64,000 bases of DNA from JACKAL01 sp964400355 (GTDB lineage Bacteria > Bdellovibrionota > Bdellovibrionia > Bdellovibrionales > JAGQZY01). Below, in pieces: positions 18,030 to 26,953 of the stretch; within the stretch, counting starts at the first letter, position 1; each line of letters begins with the position of its first letter. The notes below the pieces were generated by a model. It was not told where the DNA came from. It saw only the letters and a list, made by a program, of their open reading frames with translations, and did no database searches. The stretch is taken from NCBI GenBank assembly GCA_964400355.1, contig CAYNTO010000004.1:1-64000 (forward strand), written 5' to 3'. The translations under genes and the position numbers were made by a program.

Positions 18030-18572
18030 CTATAGCGCGGCAGAAGCCCCTCTCTTAGCGTTTTCCCAGTCGGAGAGCGTTCGTATAATGGCGACTTTTG
18101 ATACTAACCCATCGCGCGCAAGGATTCTCAGCATCTCTGGGCGCATTTGTGTGTGCACTGTCCAGATGGCCTTATAGAGCTTAACGGTTTGTCTGAGGGT
18201 GGCATCCTTGCAGTTCTCTGGCAGCTCCGCGCGCGGGCTCCACAAGCTTTTAATTTGTCGCTTTGTGGCCCACAGATAGTGCCGCCAAATCGGAAAATCG
18301 ATAAAGATGATTTTGTCGGCGCGCTCCAGGCGTTTTTCCAGAATATCGAGGGGACCGTAACCATCGATCAGCCACTCATCACGCGACTGAATGTCGGTCA
18401 GCAGTGCGATGGATTCGGAGTGGGGGCGAATGTTCATACCCGAAGTAAACTGGAGAGCGTCCACATGAGTGAGGGGCAGGTTGTAGAGGGCGGCTAGCGC
18501 GCGACTTAAGGTCGTTTTTCCGCCACCAGCATTTCCAATGATAGCAAGTCGTTTTGCGGGCAGGGGAGACAT
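18030..18572 (-). CDS. P-loop kinase-like protein (topology-modulation/adenylate-kinase-like)
   Basis: 180 residues. The Walker A motif GNAGGGKTT is at 13-21. The segment LPLTHVDALQF and the lid-like DEWLIDGYGPLDILEKRLERADKIIFIDFP match small P-loop kinases often annotated as topology modulation protein (FlaR-like). Substrate unknown. Cytoplasmic. Confidence 0.82.
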   Translation of the reverse strand: MSPLPAKRLAIIGNAGGGKTTLSRALAALYNLPLTHVDALQFTSGMNIRPHSESIALLTDIQSRDEWLIDGYGPLDILEKRLERADKIIFIDFPIWRHYLWATKRQIKSLWSPRAELPENCKDATLRQTVKLYKAIWTVHTQMRPEMLRILARDGLVSKVAIIRTLSDWENAKRGASAAL

Positions 18573-18726
18573 ATAGGAACTCTAGCATCATTTAAGGAAA
18601 GTGCCGCCCATTTTGCGTAAAGTCATTGGGGGAATTGAAGAGGGACTGCGGATCTTATTGGAGGCGCCGTATATTCAAAGTATGATTGATGAAGTTACAG
18701 ACTTTATTATTTCAATGGAGGAATAA

Positions 18727-19080
18727 ATGGCTAAAGCAAAGAAGAAAACAGCAAAGAAAAAAGTAGCAAAAAAAGCGGCCCCTAAAAAGGCAGCTGCTAA
18801 AAAAGCCCCGGCTAAAAAAGCCAGCAAACGCAAGCCCAATGCGGCTTTCATGAAGAAGCTCTCGATCAGTGATGCACTTGCTGCAGTGATTGGTGCTGGA
18901 GATCGCGCACGTACGCAAGTGGTGAGCGATATCTGGAAATACATCAAGAAGCACAATCTTCAGGATCCAAAAAATCGTCGCAACATTCTCGCCGATGCAA
19001 AGCTAAAACCCGTATTTGGCGGTAAAAGCATCGTAAATATGTTCGAAATGACCAAGCACGTTAGCAAACATCTCAAATAA
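18727..19080 (+). CDS. SWIB/MDM2-domain protein with histone H1-like Lys/Ala tail
   Basis: 117 residues. Residues 1 to about 38 are a run of Lys, Ala and Pro repeats like the tail of histone H1 or bacterial histone-like proteins. Residues about 40-117 form a SWIB domain (MKKLSISDALAAVIG, VVSDIWKYIKKHNLQDP, LKPVFGGKSIVNMFEM). In bacteria, SWIB proteins with basic tails are known from Chlamydia and some predators and are thought to bind DNA and compact the nucleoid. GGAGG precedes the ATG, and a strong terminator follows. Confidence 0.9.
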   Translation: MAKAKKKTAKKKVAKKAAPKKAAAKKAPAKKASKRKPNAAFMKKLSISDALAAVIGAGDRARTQVVSDIWKYIKKHNLQDPKNRRNILADAKLKPVFGGKSIVNMFEMTKHVSKHLK

Positions 19081-19098
19081 ATTTGAATAAGTTTGTAG

Positions 19099-19135
19099 CC
19101 TCAATCACAGGAATGTGATTGAGGCCTGTTTTCAC
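19099..19135 (+). terminator. Rho-independent terminator of the SWIB gene
   Basis: CCTCAATCAC, loop AGGAAT, then the exact 10-bp complement, then CCTGTTTTCACTTT. It lies 18 bp past the stop. Confidence 0.85.
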
Positions 19136-19153
19136 TTTACCCGTGCAATTCGC

Positions 19154-19357
19154 CTACGAACTAGGCGCCACTTCGTTGATGGCCGCCGCATCCTTATGCC
19201 GTGCCCCCGGAAGATGTCTCTCGAAGCAACTCACGGAACAAAACACATAATCCGTTCGTTTCTGATTGCATGTCGAAACACTGCACCGAAAGTGGTCGGC
19301 TTTGTGAAGAATGTCTTTTTTGCAGCTACTGCACTTTCTCCAAACTTTAGGTTCCAT
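19154..19357 (-). CDS. Small zinc-ribbon protein, 67 aa
   Basis: Cys pairs CSSCKK and FRCSVSTCNQ, then FCSVSCFERH, give at least six ligands in a TRASH- or HIT-like zinc pattern. No signal peptide. The start is not well supported (no clear ribosome-binding site). Function unknown. Confidence 0.6.
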   Translation of the reverse strand: MEPKVWRKCSSCKKDILHKADHFRCSVSTCNQKRTDYVFCSVSCFERHLPGARHKDAAAINEVAPSS

Positions 19358-19406
19358 AAACTTATTTTACACCGAAACCTTTTACTGTCCAGCCACGCGG
19401 AACTGT

Positions 19407-19844
19407 TTATTGTGTCACATTGCCGGTGGTCGTCATGTCGATCTTTGTGGAATCTGAGTTCCCACTGGCACGTTGGGCTTTTAGATTTGCAATATATTCG
19501 GCGCGACGGGCGTTGGCGTCGTCCGTATTGCATTCGGCGCTTTTTCGAAGACTCATAATTTCGCCAATGTTCTTCTGTGTGAGAGCTGCGATCTCCTCCG
19601 CAGTGGCCTCGCGTCCTAAGCACACAGCGTGGTAGCGCTTAACAATATTCTCTTTAATTTTGGCTTTTTGTTCACTGGTGAGTTGCTGTCGAGTTCCACC
19701 CTCGGAGTTTGAACTCACGCGCAGGTGCGGGTATTCCTCATTGTAATTGGTTTCTTCAGCATTTGCTGAGGAGACGAAGAGTGTGGTTAAAAGCACTGCC
19801 ACCGAAAGAACCTGTTTTACTGTTTTGAAGCCTAAGATATTCAT
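19407..19844 (-). CDS. Secreted hypothetical protein, 145 aa
   Basis: The start at 19844 is chosen because AAGGGGAAATT precedes that ATG. The signal peptide ends at SSANAEE. The mature part is helical and charged with two Cys (AVCLG, AECNT) that could pair. No family recognised. Confidence 0.72.
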   Translation of the reverse strand: MNILGFKTVKQVLSVAVLLTTLFVSSANAEETNYNEEYPHLRVSSNSEGGTRQQLTSEQKAKIKENIVKRYHAVCLGREATAEEIAALTQKNIGEIMSLRKSAECNTDDANARRAEYIANLKAQRASGNSDSTKIDMTTTGNVTQ

Positions 19845-20098
19845 AATTTCCCCTTTGTGAATTTGAGGATCGCTTATCCCCATGACTTAAAGATACCGGT
19901 GAAGGGATGGGGTCTGGGCTGACGGGTGCGAGCCCAGGTGAATCAAGCTGAGACACCGCACCACTTTAGGAGTTTCGCAGGCGGTCTTGAGACACTGGGT
20001 TCTAATAGGCAATACTTAAAAAATCCCTTGGGCAATGGCAAGCCTTGGGAGTTTGCTGAGCAAAATCGAATAACGTAAATGGAGCCTCAATCATACTT

Positions 20099-21523
20099 AT
20101 GACTATTAAAAAATGGGCGAAGAGAATCGGTATTGGGATCTGTATAACACTGGTGGCGGTCTACGCGATTCTCGCGACCACTCTTTACATTATGGATAAG
20201 ACTGTTTTTTCTGAGAATGTAAAAATGGAGGCCGCGCGCGGTGAATCCAATGTTCCACATGCTGTGACTTTATTGGATCGCGGGTCGGATTCGCTGTATT
20301 ACCGTGTTCAAATGATTCGCGAAGCGCAAAAGTCTATTGAGCTCGAATTTTTTATATTTGATCTAGACCGATCCAGCCAAATCATCACTTCCGAACTGAT
20401 CAAGAAAGCCAAGGAGGGAGTTCAGGTTCGCATACTGGTAGATTTTTCCGCACCGGTTTTCAAACTGGCTCCCGCGTTTGCGAAATACCTGTCGTCGCAA
20501 GGGGTGAAGGTGAAGTACTACAACACTGTGCCGCTCTACCGGATAGTTTCTTCTCAACATCGCAGTCACCGAAAACTTTTGATTGCCGATGATAAAAAGA
20601 TGATCACCGGTGGTAGAAATATAGCAAACGATTACTTCGACCTCGGCGAAAATTATAATTTCATCGACAGTGATATTCTCATTGAGGGTGATATTGTGAA
20701 AACAGCGAGGGTGGGTTTCGATGAATATTTTAATTCCGATTTGTCGGAAAACCCCGACTTTGACGAGGCCACGGCTGAAGAGTCTGAAGATACCAAGAAA
20801 TTTTTCGCGACCGATGAAAACGTGCTCTCCACGTTTGAACAGGTGAAAAATGCCGCTGACACCAATCTTGCAAAGTACAAATGCAACAAGGTTGTCTTTG
20901 TGACCGATCCTCCCGCTCATGGAGAGTCGCGCCGATTGGTGTTTAAGAGCTTGGTCGAAGTCGCCCAGGCTGCTCAGCAAGAAATTATTATTGAAAGCCC
21001 TTACTTTGTTTTGCGCGATGGAGGGTTCGACGTGCTCCGGGCACTTACCGATCGCGGTGTTCATCTGGAAGTTCTCACCAATGCATTGCATGCCACGGAT
21101 GCCGTTTACGCGGTGGGATCCATTCTTCTGCGCTTTTTTCAGATCCGCGATCTTAAGATCGACTTCTGGGTGATGAGCGGGGAGCGGCCGGCGGAGGCAT
21201 CAAAGCTTGGCCGATCTGAGCGCTGGGGGCTTCATGCCAAGCGCGCAGTGATCGACAAACGCCATGTGCTAGTTGGCACGTACAACATCGATCCCCGTTC
21301 AGCGAATCTTAATTCGGAGTTATTACTGATCTGCAAAGACAGCCCCGAGCTGGCAGAAGCCGTGCTTAAGAGTTTTAAATCGCGCCAAGAAAAGGCCGCA
21401 CAGGTGTTTTCTAATGGAGAAACGAAAGATAGCTTCGCGCTGACTCGCGGAGCGACAGCAAAGGAGTACGTGCTCATGGTGCTAACACTCCCACTTGCCA
21501 ATATGTTCGATTTTCTATTGTAA
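20099..21523 (+). CDS. Phospholipase D-family protein (cardiolipin synthase-like)
   Basis: 474 residues with an N-terminal membrane segment (residues 10-30). Two HKD motifs are present: HRKLLIADDKK near 157 and LHAKRAVIDKRH near 378. The second is followed by GTYNIDPRSANLNSE, as in cardiolipin synthase ClsC-type enzymes. It likely transfers phosphatidyl groups at the inner membrane. GGAG lies a little far (about 14 bp) from the ATG. Confidence 0.88.
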   Translation: MTIKKWAKRIGIGICITLVAVYAILATTLYIMDKTVFSENVKMEAARGESNVPHAVTLLDRGSDSLYYRVQMIREAQKSIELEFFIFDLDRSSQIITSELIKKAKEGVQVRILVDFSAPVFKLAPAFAKYLSSQGVKVKYYNTVPLYRIVSSQHRSHRKLLIADDKKMITGGRNIANDYFDLGENYNFIDSDILIEGDIVKTARVGFDEYFNSDLSENPDFDEATAEESEDTKKFFATDENVLSTFEQVKNAADTNLAKYKCNKVVFVTDPPAHGESRRLVFKSLVEVAQAAQQEIIIESPYFVLRDGGFDVLRALTDRGVHLEVLTNALHATDAVYAVGSILLRFFQIRDLKIDFWVMSGERPAEASKLGRSERWGLHAKRAVIDKRHVLVGTYNIDPRSANLNSELLLICKDSPELAEAVLKSFKSRQEKAAQVFSNGETKDSFALTRGATAKEYVLMVLTLPLANMFDFLL

Positions 21524-21542
21524 TTCGCAAATTAAAGAAGCC

Positions 21543-21568
21543 GGGTACAGACGTGGCTGTCTGTACCC
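21543..21568. terminator. Stem-loop between convergent genes
   Basis: GGGTACAGAC, loop GTGGCT, then the exact complement. It lies between the PLD gene and the convergent secreted-protein gene; T-rich sequence follows on both strands, so it may work for both. Confidence 0.65.
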
Positions 21569-21589
21569 ACTGAAGGTTTTTGAAGTTCT

Positions 21590-22081
21590 CTACTGAACGG
21601 AGACCCACTCAGTGTTTTCGTAAGAGACTCCGATTTTTTGCACCAACGTGGCGGCCTTGTAGAGCTCTGAATCTTGTATTTTTAGAACAGTGCCGGTGTT
21701 ATTGATTTGGATAAACACAGCCTCGCTGTCTTCTCCCAAATACTTTACAGACTTTACATCCGTTGAAAGGCTTGCCTCTTTGATCTGTATATTGGTGTTC
21801 CCAGTAAGAGTCTCTATCCCGCCGGCCAGTGTGCCAAAGAGTTCGCTACCAATGATGGAATCGCCAATCTTGAGTTTGATTTCCGCGGCATCAGCAGGTT
21901 TAAGGATCAACGCGGAATGTGGTTGGGTAAAATCCCATTTCTCTGGCGGTAGAGTACCATCTGGAAGCTCCAGGGCCTCTCGAAATGCCACGGCGATCTT
22001 GTCGGGCCGTGTTTCGATGCCGCCGCCATGTGCCGCGGCTGAAGATAAAGACAAAAGTATCAGAATTGAATAGAATTTCAT
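21590..22081 (-). CDS. Secreted hypothetical protein of the regulator operon
   Basis: 163 residues from the ATG at 22081 (GTGAGG upstream). The signal peptide ends at SSAAAHG. The middle is beta-rich with a Gly/Thr segment (LAGGIETLTGNT). No family recognised. The start lies one base past the stop of the winged-helix gene, so the two are almost surely cotranscribed, tying this secreted protein to the regulators of the divergent Hint/subtilase/MACPF operon. Confidence 0.7.
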   Translation of the reverse strand: MKFYSILILLSLSSAAAHGGGIETRPDKIAVAFREALELPDGTLPPEKWDFTQPHSALILKPADAAEIKLKIGDSIIGSELFGTLAGGIETLTGNTNIQIKEASLSTDVKSVKYLGEDSEAVFIQINNTGTVLKIQDSELYKAATLVQKIGVSYENTEWVSVQ

Positions 22082-22082
22082 G

Positions 22083-22625
22083 TTACGCCTCACTCGTCAT
22101 TTCGATAATGCTTGCGGAAAGATTGTAAACGCCATCCCACTTGGGTTTGGCGGCGTCAGATTTTTGTTTGAATTCATCAACGGCTTTTTGAATTTTTTCG
22201 TAGAGCTCGTTGGCAAGCTCCTGGGTGGAATTGTAGGTGATGCACTTTGTTTTGTGTTTTCCCGTCTCGATGGTCTCTAAGATGCGATTGTTCACCTGAG
22301 CGCTCGATAGGACATATTGTGAGATGATCTCGATATGCTGAGAGGTTGTGGTGCCAACGCGTTTAAAAAAGTCTTGAACTTGCGCGTAGCCGTTTTCAGT
22401 TTTTTTAACGGCGCCGAGCATCTCCATGGATTCTAGGGCGCGCACGGCCTCTACAACTGATAAGCCCGATTTTTGTGCGAGAGCCGATATGGCGAGATGG
22501 CCCTCTTGTTCTAAAAGGCAGAACAGGCAATGCCATTTGAGATTGGACCAAAAATTCTTTTCTGCATCGGCACGCACATTGGTGCCTGCTGGAACTTCGA
22601 TAATGTTGTTAGCTTCACTGAGCAT
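22083..22625 (-). CDS. Winged-helix regulator-like protein (possible TIGR02147/DUF4423 relative)
   Basis: 180 residues. The segment at about 25-75 (LKWHCLFCLLEQEGHLAISALAQK, then VVEAVRALESMEMLGAVKKTENGY) reads as a winged helix. The C-terminal half is helical. The layout recalls the C-terminal part of TIGR02147-type regulators common in Fibrobacter and Bdellovibrio, but the match is weak by eye. It sits 14 bp downstream of the HTH gene, so both may act on the same operators. Confidence 0.55.
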   Translation of the reverse strand: MLSEANNIIEVPAGTNVRADAEKNFWSNLKWHCLFCLLEQEGHLAISALAQKSGLSVVEAVRALESMEMLGAVKKTENGYAQVQDFFKRVGTTTSQHIEIISQYVLSSAQVNNRILETIETGKHKTKCITYNSTQELANELYEKIQKAVDEFKQKSDAAKPKWDGVYNLSASIIEMTSEA

Positions 22626-22639
22626 CAGTACCCCTTGAT

Positions 22640-23035
22640 TTAATGCATGTATTTCTTTTCGATTCTTTCGATAACGTCTGCAATTTTGCTGTTTTTTCTT
22701 ATCTTATTCAAATTGATGGCGGTGGCCAGCATCTCTTTGCGTTGAAATTTGTCGAGGCTATTGATGAGGGCCGCAATGTCATCGTTGTCTTGGCTTTTCT
22801 TGGAGCTCTTACCCAACACCTGATTGATGCGATCCTCGAAGATGTCCTCTAAGTCGAGGCCCAGTTGTTTGGTGATTTTTTGAAAATTTCCAAGCGTTAC
22901 GTTTTTATCACAATTAAAAAACTCGTGGACAGTGGCGTAGGGAATTTCGGAAGTTTTTGAAAACTGCTTGTGATTAAATCCCAAGAGATGGAAGAGCTTT
23001 TTAGCTTTTTCATTGATACTTTTATGTTTGGACAT
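22640..23035 (-). CDS. XRE-type HTH transcriptional regulator
   Basis: 131 residues. The N-terminal HTH spans about 10-65 (KQFSKTSEIPYATVHEFFNC, then LGNFQKITKQLGLDLEDIFE). The rest is helical and probably dimerises. Upstream, one perfect operator-like palindrome (23072-23093) lies 37 bp ahead of the start, a place suited to autorepression, and two more lie near the divergent operon. No good ribosome-binding site is seen. Confidence 0.78.
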   Translation of the reverse strand: MSKHKSINEKAKKLFHLLGFNHKQFSKTSEIPYATVHEFFNCDKNVTLGNFQKITKQLGLDLEDIFEDRINQVLGKSSKKSQDNDDIAALINSLDKFQRKEMLATAINLNKIRKNSKIADVIERIEKKYMH

Positions 23036-23364
23036 GGGCGCAACTTATGTTGTCGCCCGCGCAAAATCAATAAGTATCGTTAAAACGATACTTTCTACAC
23101 CTTCGCGTAAAGCTAACAATTTCAATAGTTTCTCGTGATGTCCGAACGTCGGATGAAAAAAAATCAAAAACCTATTTCGTCCGGACATTTAAGTATCGGT
23201 GGAGCGATACAAGTATCGTTACACCGATACCCTCCCGATAGAGCGATAATCTCTACGATTTGACAGATATCCGAGGGCTCGCATTGTTTAAATGTTTTTT
23301 GTTTTGCATAACCAGCGCTCCAACAAAACAAAAAACAGAGCAGAGTGCTCGGTGAGGAGATACA
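23036..23364. promoter_or_regulatory. Divergent control region with three GTATCG-N6-CGATAC operators
   Basis: Three copies of GTATCG-N6-CGATAC are present: 23074-23091 (arms extend to AAGTATCGTT and its complement), 23193-23210 and 23213-23230. The last two are exactly 20 bp apart, placing them on the same helix face. Two further CGATA half-sites follow at 23236 and 23244. A TTGACA at 23260-23265 could be the -35 of the plus-strand operon; its -10 is weak. The natural inference is control by the XRE regulator encoded to the left. Confidence 0.8.
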
Positions 23365-24255
23365 ATGAAGAAACTGATTTTAATGGTGGCAACACTAATT
23401 GTGGGAGCACAGAGCGCGCTTGCCAATGCGACTATCGATGGCCGTTGTGCGATTTGGGAGGATCCAATTGCAGAGGAAGAGGTGGCCAATGCGCGCACCG
23501 CGTGGGCAGTTAAATGTTACCCATGGATCAAGCACACGGCGACGGTGGATCCGGCAACAGGAAAAGTAAAGATTGTGCTTATGGATACGCAAAATAATAA
23601 ACTGATGACGGGCTATCCATTTTTTGGACGTGTGGCTGCCGATGGAACGAAGACACCGGTAGTGGCTCCAAAAGACGCGGCCGAACCGTGTTGGGATACT
23701 AATGAGTACGTGTTCGTTGGCTATTGTTTGGCTGGATGTTTTACTCCTGACCAACACATATACTTTAGTAACCCCATGTCCTACGTCGAGATCGGGAAAG
23801 CCAGTCAAAAAGGTTTAACAGATATCCTGCTCGTGGATGGAGTGGCTGACACCGGGACTCTGGCGTTTAAAAGTCGTAGCCTAAAGAGCTATACCGCCGA
23901 TATAGAGGATTACAATCAGCAGATCCTAGTGTTCCGCACGGCTGACGGTGAGCTGAAAGTGACAAAGAATCACCCTTTGGTGGACGGGCGCGGTTATATG
24001 GTGGCGGCATCGACTCTAAAAGTGGGCGACTCATTAAAAACGGTTTACAACCAAAACTCAGAGATCCTATCCATCGATACGGTAGACTATTACGGAAAAG
24101 TTTACAATATCAACATGGGAAGCTCGGATATCTACGACAACATCATTGTTGCTAATGACTTTCTTTCGGGCACTGTTTACTTTCAAAACGACGGAGTCTC
24201 GAACTTAAACCGCGAGGTTTTAAGAAGCCTGATCCCGTTGGAAACAATCAAGTAA
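23365..24255 (+). CDS. Secreted Hint-domain (autoprocessing-like) protein
   Basis: 296 residues; GAGGAG precedes the ATG. The signal peptide ends at ALANA. Residues about 24-124 are an unassigned Cys-containing domain (C28, C51, C109, C121). A Hint domain (the fold of inteins and hedgehog autoprocessing domains) begins at Cys125 (GCFTPDQHI). It continues with block B T-K-N-H (KVTKNHPLVDGRG), then STLKVGDSL, and closes with VYNIN and NIIVANDF. Cys plus T-x-x-H are the residues needed for self-cleavage. A 25-residue tail follows. First gene of a tight operon with the protease and the large repeat protein. Confidence 0.75.
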   Translation: MKKLILMVATLIVGAQSALANATIDGRCAIWEDPIAEEEVANARTAWAVKCYPWIKHTATVDPATGKVKIVLMDTQNNKLMTGYPFFGRVAADGTKTPVVAPKDAAEPCWDTNEYVFVGYCLAGCFTPDQHIYFSNPMSYVEIGKASQKGLTDILLVDGVADTGTLAFKSRSLKSYTADIEDYNQQILVFRTADGELKVTKNHPLVDGRGYMVAASTLKVGDSLKTVYNQNSEILSIDTVDYYGKVYNINMGSSDIYDNIIVANDFLSGTVYFQNDGVSNLNREVLRSLIPLETIK

Positions 24256-24271
24256 AAACGATGAGGATTTT

Positions 24272-26281
24272 ATGGCCGGAGCTATTATGAAATTATTTGT
24301 CCTAACATTTACGTTTGTTTTCCTTGTGGGTTGCAATTCTAGTGCTGGCGATAAAAGCCAAGCGCCGCAAAACACGAAGCCTGTTTGTGGTAGCTGGTTT
24401 TCCAACGAATGCACCTGTGCAAAAGGTTTGTATTTGTTTGAGAACGGCGATGATAAACGCTGCCTGGATCTCAAGGCGACAAACTTTTGTTTAGAAAACA
24501 AAAATGGATTTCAGATAGCGCTCGGCCTAAAAGACTCTACCGTCTTCGACGATTGCATTTCATTTCCGGTGTCGAAGGCCAAAACGCTCCCACTTCAGAG
24601 CATCGACATTCACATCGCTCTTTATGACGTGCCGCTCGCTGAAAAAAAGAAGTTTGCGATGTGGGCTGATGCACATACGGATCTTTTAAAATCGATGGAC
24701 TCGTGGGTGACTGCCAGTAGCACCAGTGGCGAGTTTCTAAATGTAACCTCGAACATCACACCCTTCTTAAAGGACATGCTCAATCCGTATTTAATGCCCG
24801 TATACACGGTGGACTATATACAGTCATTCCTGTCACCAAAGATTTTTTCGGATGTGGATGGGCTCATCGAATACTTAGAGGAGCCCCAGCGAAAATCCAA
24901 GATGGATACGGCGCGCTTCAGATTCGATAACCGCGCTTTAGCTCTTGCGCACTTTTACAATTCCGATTGGCAGGCGAAAGAGCGCAAAGTTGCTTATGTG
25001 AATAGCGTCCAGGAGTGCGCCGGCAGTTGCTTGCGAGAGTCGGAGCCTGAGTCTTTTCATAACTACCAGTTTGTTGTCCGCGAATATGTTGTAGAGGATA
25101 AAGCTTTTCGCACAGAGATTATTATGTTTGATGAAGGACGCTCTGTCGTGGGAACTTTGTATTTGGCGCAGGCCAAAGTCTCCACTCTGTTTTTGATCGA
25201 TCGCGATAATGGTGGGTTGGAAGCTGGTATTTCTGCCTACACTGTCAATGGCGAAAAAATCCACGAGACACCTGCTAAAGTTTCGATGTCAGCGGGTGCG
25301 CTCATGAAACAGCGTGCTGAGTGGATGCAAACGACTCAAGGCCCGGACTATCAAATTGCCGTTTGCGAAACGGAGTTCAGATTTGAGGAGTTCCGTAAGC
25401 GCGGCATCGAGAGTCATTTGCAGTTTGGTCCGCACCTATCGGCAAGCTACTTCGGTTGGGTAGAATCGCCCATCAATAACCAGCAGTTTTGGCAGGGGCA
25501 GGTGTTTATGAATCCACTGGGGCTTAGCTTTTCCAACTTTTTCTACGCAGATCATGCAGCCAATGTGAGTAACGTGTTGGTGACAAATCCATCGGGGTAC
25601 CATGTGGGAGTCATTCCTATGGGAATCGATGAGTGTTTAGATGCCAAGTACATGGCGGAATCTTGGCGATCCGTGCGTGCGCAGACAAATGTGCGCGTGG
25701 TGAACCTGTCGGTCACGGATCAGGTCGATGAACCCACCTGCCAAAAGTTGATGGAAGCTCATCCAGTGACTGGCGACGACGATGTTCTTTGGATAATGGG
25801 TGCTGGTAATGCGGGTTCGGATGTCAATCTCAACTGTCCACAGTTTTTTGCAGGTCAAGATAACGTCATCATTGTTGGAGCTTCTAATAATGGATATATG
25901 GAAAGCTATAGTAACCGTGGCCAATGGGTGGACATTGCAGCGAGTGGATTCGGTAAAGACGGCGGAAGTAGTAGTGATGGCGCAGGCACGTCCTACGCTG
26001 CACCAAGGGTGAGTCGCCTAGCGGGAAAGATTTTTTTCTTTTACCCCAAGCTCACAGCGCTGCAAGTAAAGCTGGCGATTTTGCTGGGTTCAAAGTATGT
26101 GGGTGACTATTTTCCGGTGCGCAGTCGCGGCGAGCTTAGCGATGAGCGCGCGATGAGATATGCGGAAAAGTTTCATAACAAGGTGGATATAAAAGACGCC
26201 ATCCTGCAGATCGAATGCGGATCTCAATGGTGGTGTTCAGCCGCGGAGAAAAAGAGCATTCTGCTCGAAACAATAGATTAA
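24272..26281 (+). CDS. Subtilisin-like (S8) serine protease lipoprotein
   Basis: 669 residues; an internal ATG at 24287 (GGAG ahead) is equally possible. The lipobox LVGCNSS marks a lipoprotein. The N-terminal 340 residues are an unassigned Cys-containing region. The S8 core follows: a possible His at DHAANVSNVL (about 428), Asn of the oxyanion hole in GAGNAG (about 512), and the Ser motif GTSYAAP (about 572). The segment normally holding the catalytic Asp reads IAVCETEF (about 365), so Asp seems replaced by Glu if this alignment is right. Operon partner of the Hint protein and the MACPF-like protein. Confidence 0.78.
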   Translation: MAGAIMKLFVLTFTFVFLVGCNSSAGDKSQAPQNTKPVCGSWFSNECTCAKGLYLFENGDDKRCLDLKATNFCLENKNGFQIALGLKDSTVFDDCISFPVSKAKTLPLQSIDIHIALYDVPLAEKKKFAMWADAHTDLLKSMDSWVTASSTSGEFLNVTSNITPFLKDMLNPYLMPVYTVDYIQSFLSPKIFSDVDGLIEYLEEPQRKSKMDTARFRFDNRALALAHFYNSDWQAKERKVAYVNSVQECAGSCLRESEPESFHNYQFVVREYVVEDKAFRTEIIMFDEGRSVVGTLYLAQAKVSTLFLIDRDNGGLEAGISAYTVNGEKIHETPAKVSMSAGALMKQRAEWMQTTQGPDYQIAVCETEFRFEEFRKRGIESHLQFGPHLSASYFGWVESPINNQQFWQGQVFMNPLGLSFSNFFYADHAANVSNVLVTNPSGYHVGVIPMGIDECLDAKYMAESWRSVRAQTNVRVVNLSVTDQVDEPTCQKLMEAHPVTGDDDVLWIMGAGNAGSDVNLNCPQFFAGQDNVIIVGASNNGYMESYSNRGQWVDIAASGFGKDGGSSSDGAGTSYAAPRVSRLAGKIFFFYPKLTALQVKLAILLGSKYVGDYFPVRSRGELSDERAMRYAEKFHNKVDIKDAILQIECGSQWWCSAAEKKSILLETID

Positions 26282-26301
26282 TTAATTAAAAGGAAATTCA
26301 A

Positions 26302-26952
26302 ATGAGAAAAATTGTAATGATGATTGCCGTAGTGGCAATCGGCGGGGCGATCCTCGTTCAAAAATCGGTTAAAACAGATGTTTCTGAGGCTTTCGACCTC
26401 CCAGAGATGTCTTTTGTTCAAAAAGCTTTGTCGAATATTTCAATGGGTGGGGTTGAGACGAAAGTTCCTGTTGCCGTTCACCCAGAGGCCTGGGCGGAGA
26501 CACTGGGCACTGTCAATGATCTCCATTATAAAGTGATTCGCAGCTCTGAGGATAAAAAGTTTATGGAGACGACCCTGAGTTCGCGAACAAATATGGACTA
26601 TGCAGGTCAGGAGATACTGCACCTTGATGGGTCGGCACTCGCTGCCAATCAAAAGCGACGCATGGATGCCGTATTGTTTTTAATGCGTGCCTTGGATCTT
26701 AAACAGAATCCAGAGCGTGAGTATCTGGAAAATAAAATTGCCGAGCTTATCTTAAGCGAGGACATCGATACGTTGAGCGATCTGGCACTTAAGAAATCGG
26801 CGGCGGCAGACCGTATGGAACTGTTCGTCACCCTCAGTGAAAAAAGTCCTGACGCCGCTGCGCGCGTTCGTTCCCAGGCGAAAACTGAATTCCAGAAACG
26901 AATATTGCAGTTTGCCACCAACTTTTACGATTTAAATAAGAAGGAGAATTAA
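26302..26952 (+). CDS. Membrane-anchored hypothetical protein, 216 aa
   Basis: AAAGGAAATTCAA precedes the ATG. One N-terminal hydrophobic segment (residues 4-22) anchors or exports it. The rest is helical and rich in Glu, Lys and Leu, with no recognised domain. It lies between the protease and the 959-residue protein, with gaps of 20 and 1 bp, and so is part of the same transcript. It could be a chaperone, inhibitor or immunity-like partner; nothing in the sequence decides this. Confidence 0.7.
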   Translation: MRKIVMMIAVVAIGGAILVQKSVKTDVSEAFDLPEMSFVQKALSNISMGGVETKVPVAVHPEAWAETLGTVNDLHYKVIRSSEDKKFMETTLSSRTNMDYAGQEILHLDGSALAANQKRRMDAVLFLMRALDLKQNPEREYLENKIAELILSEDIDTLSDLALKKSAAADRMELFVTLSEKSPDAAARVRSQAKTEFQKRILQFATNFYDLNKKEN

Positions 26953-26953
26953 A

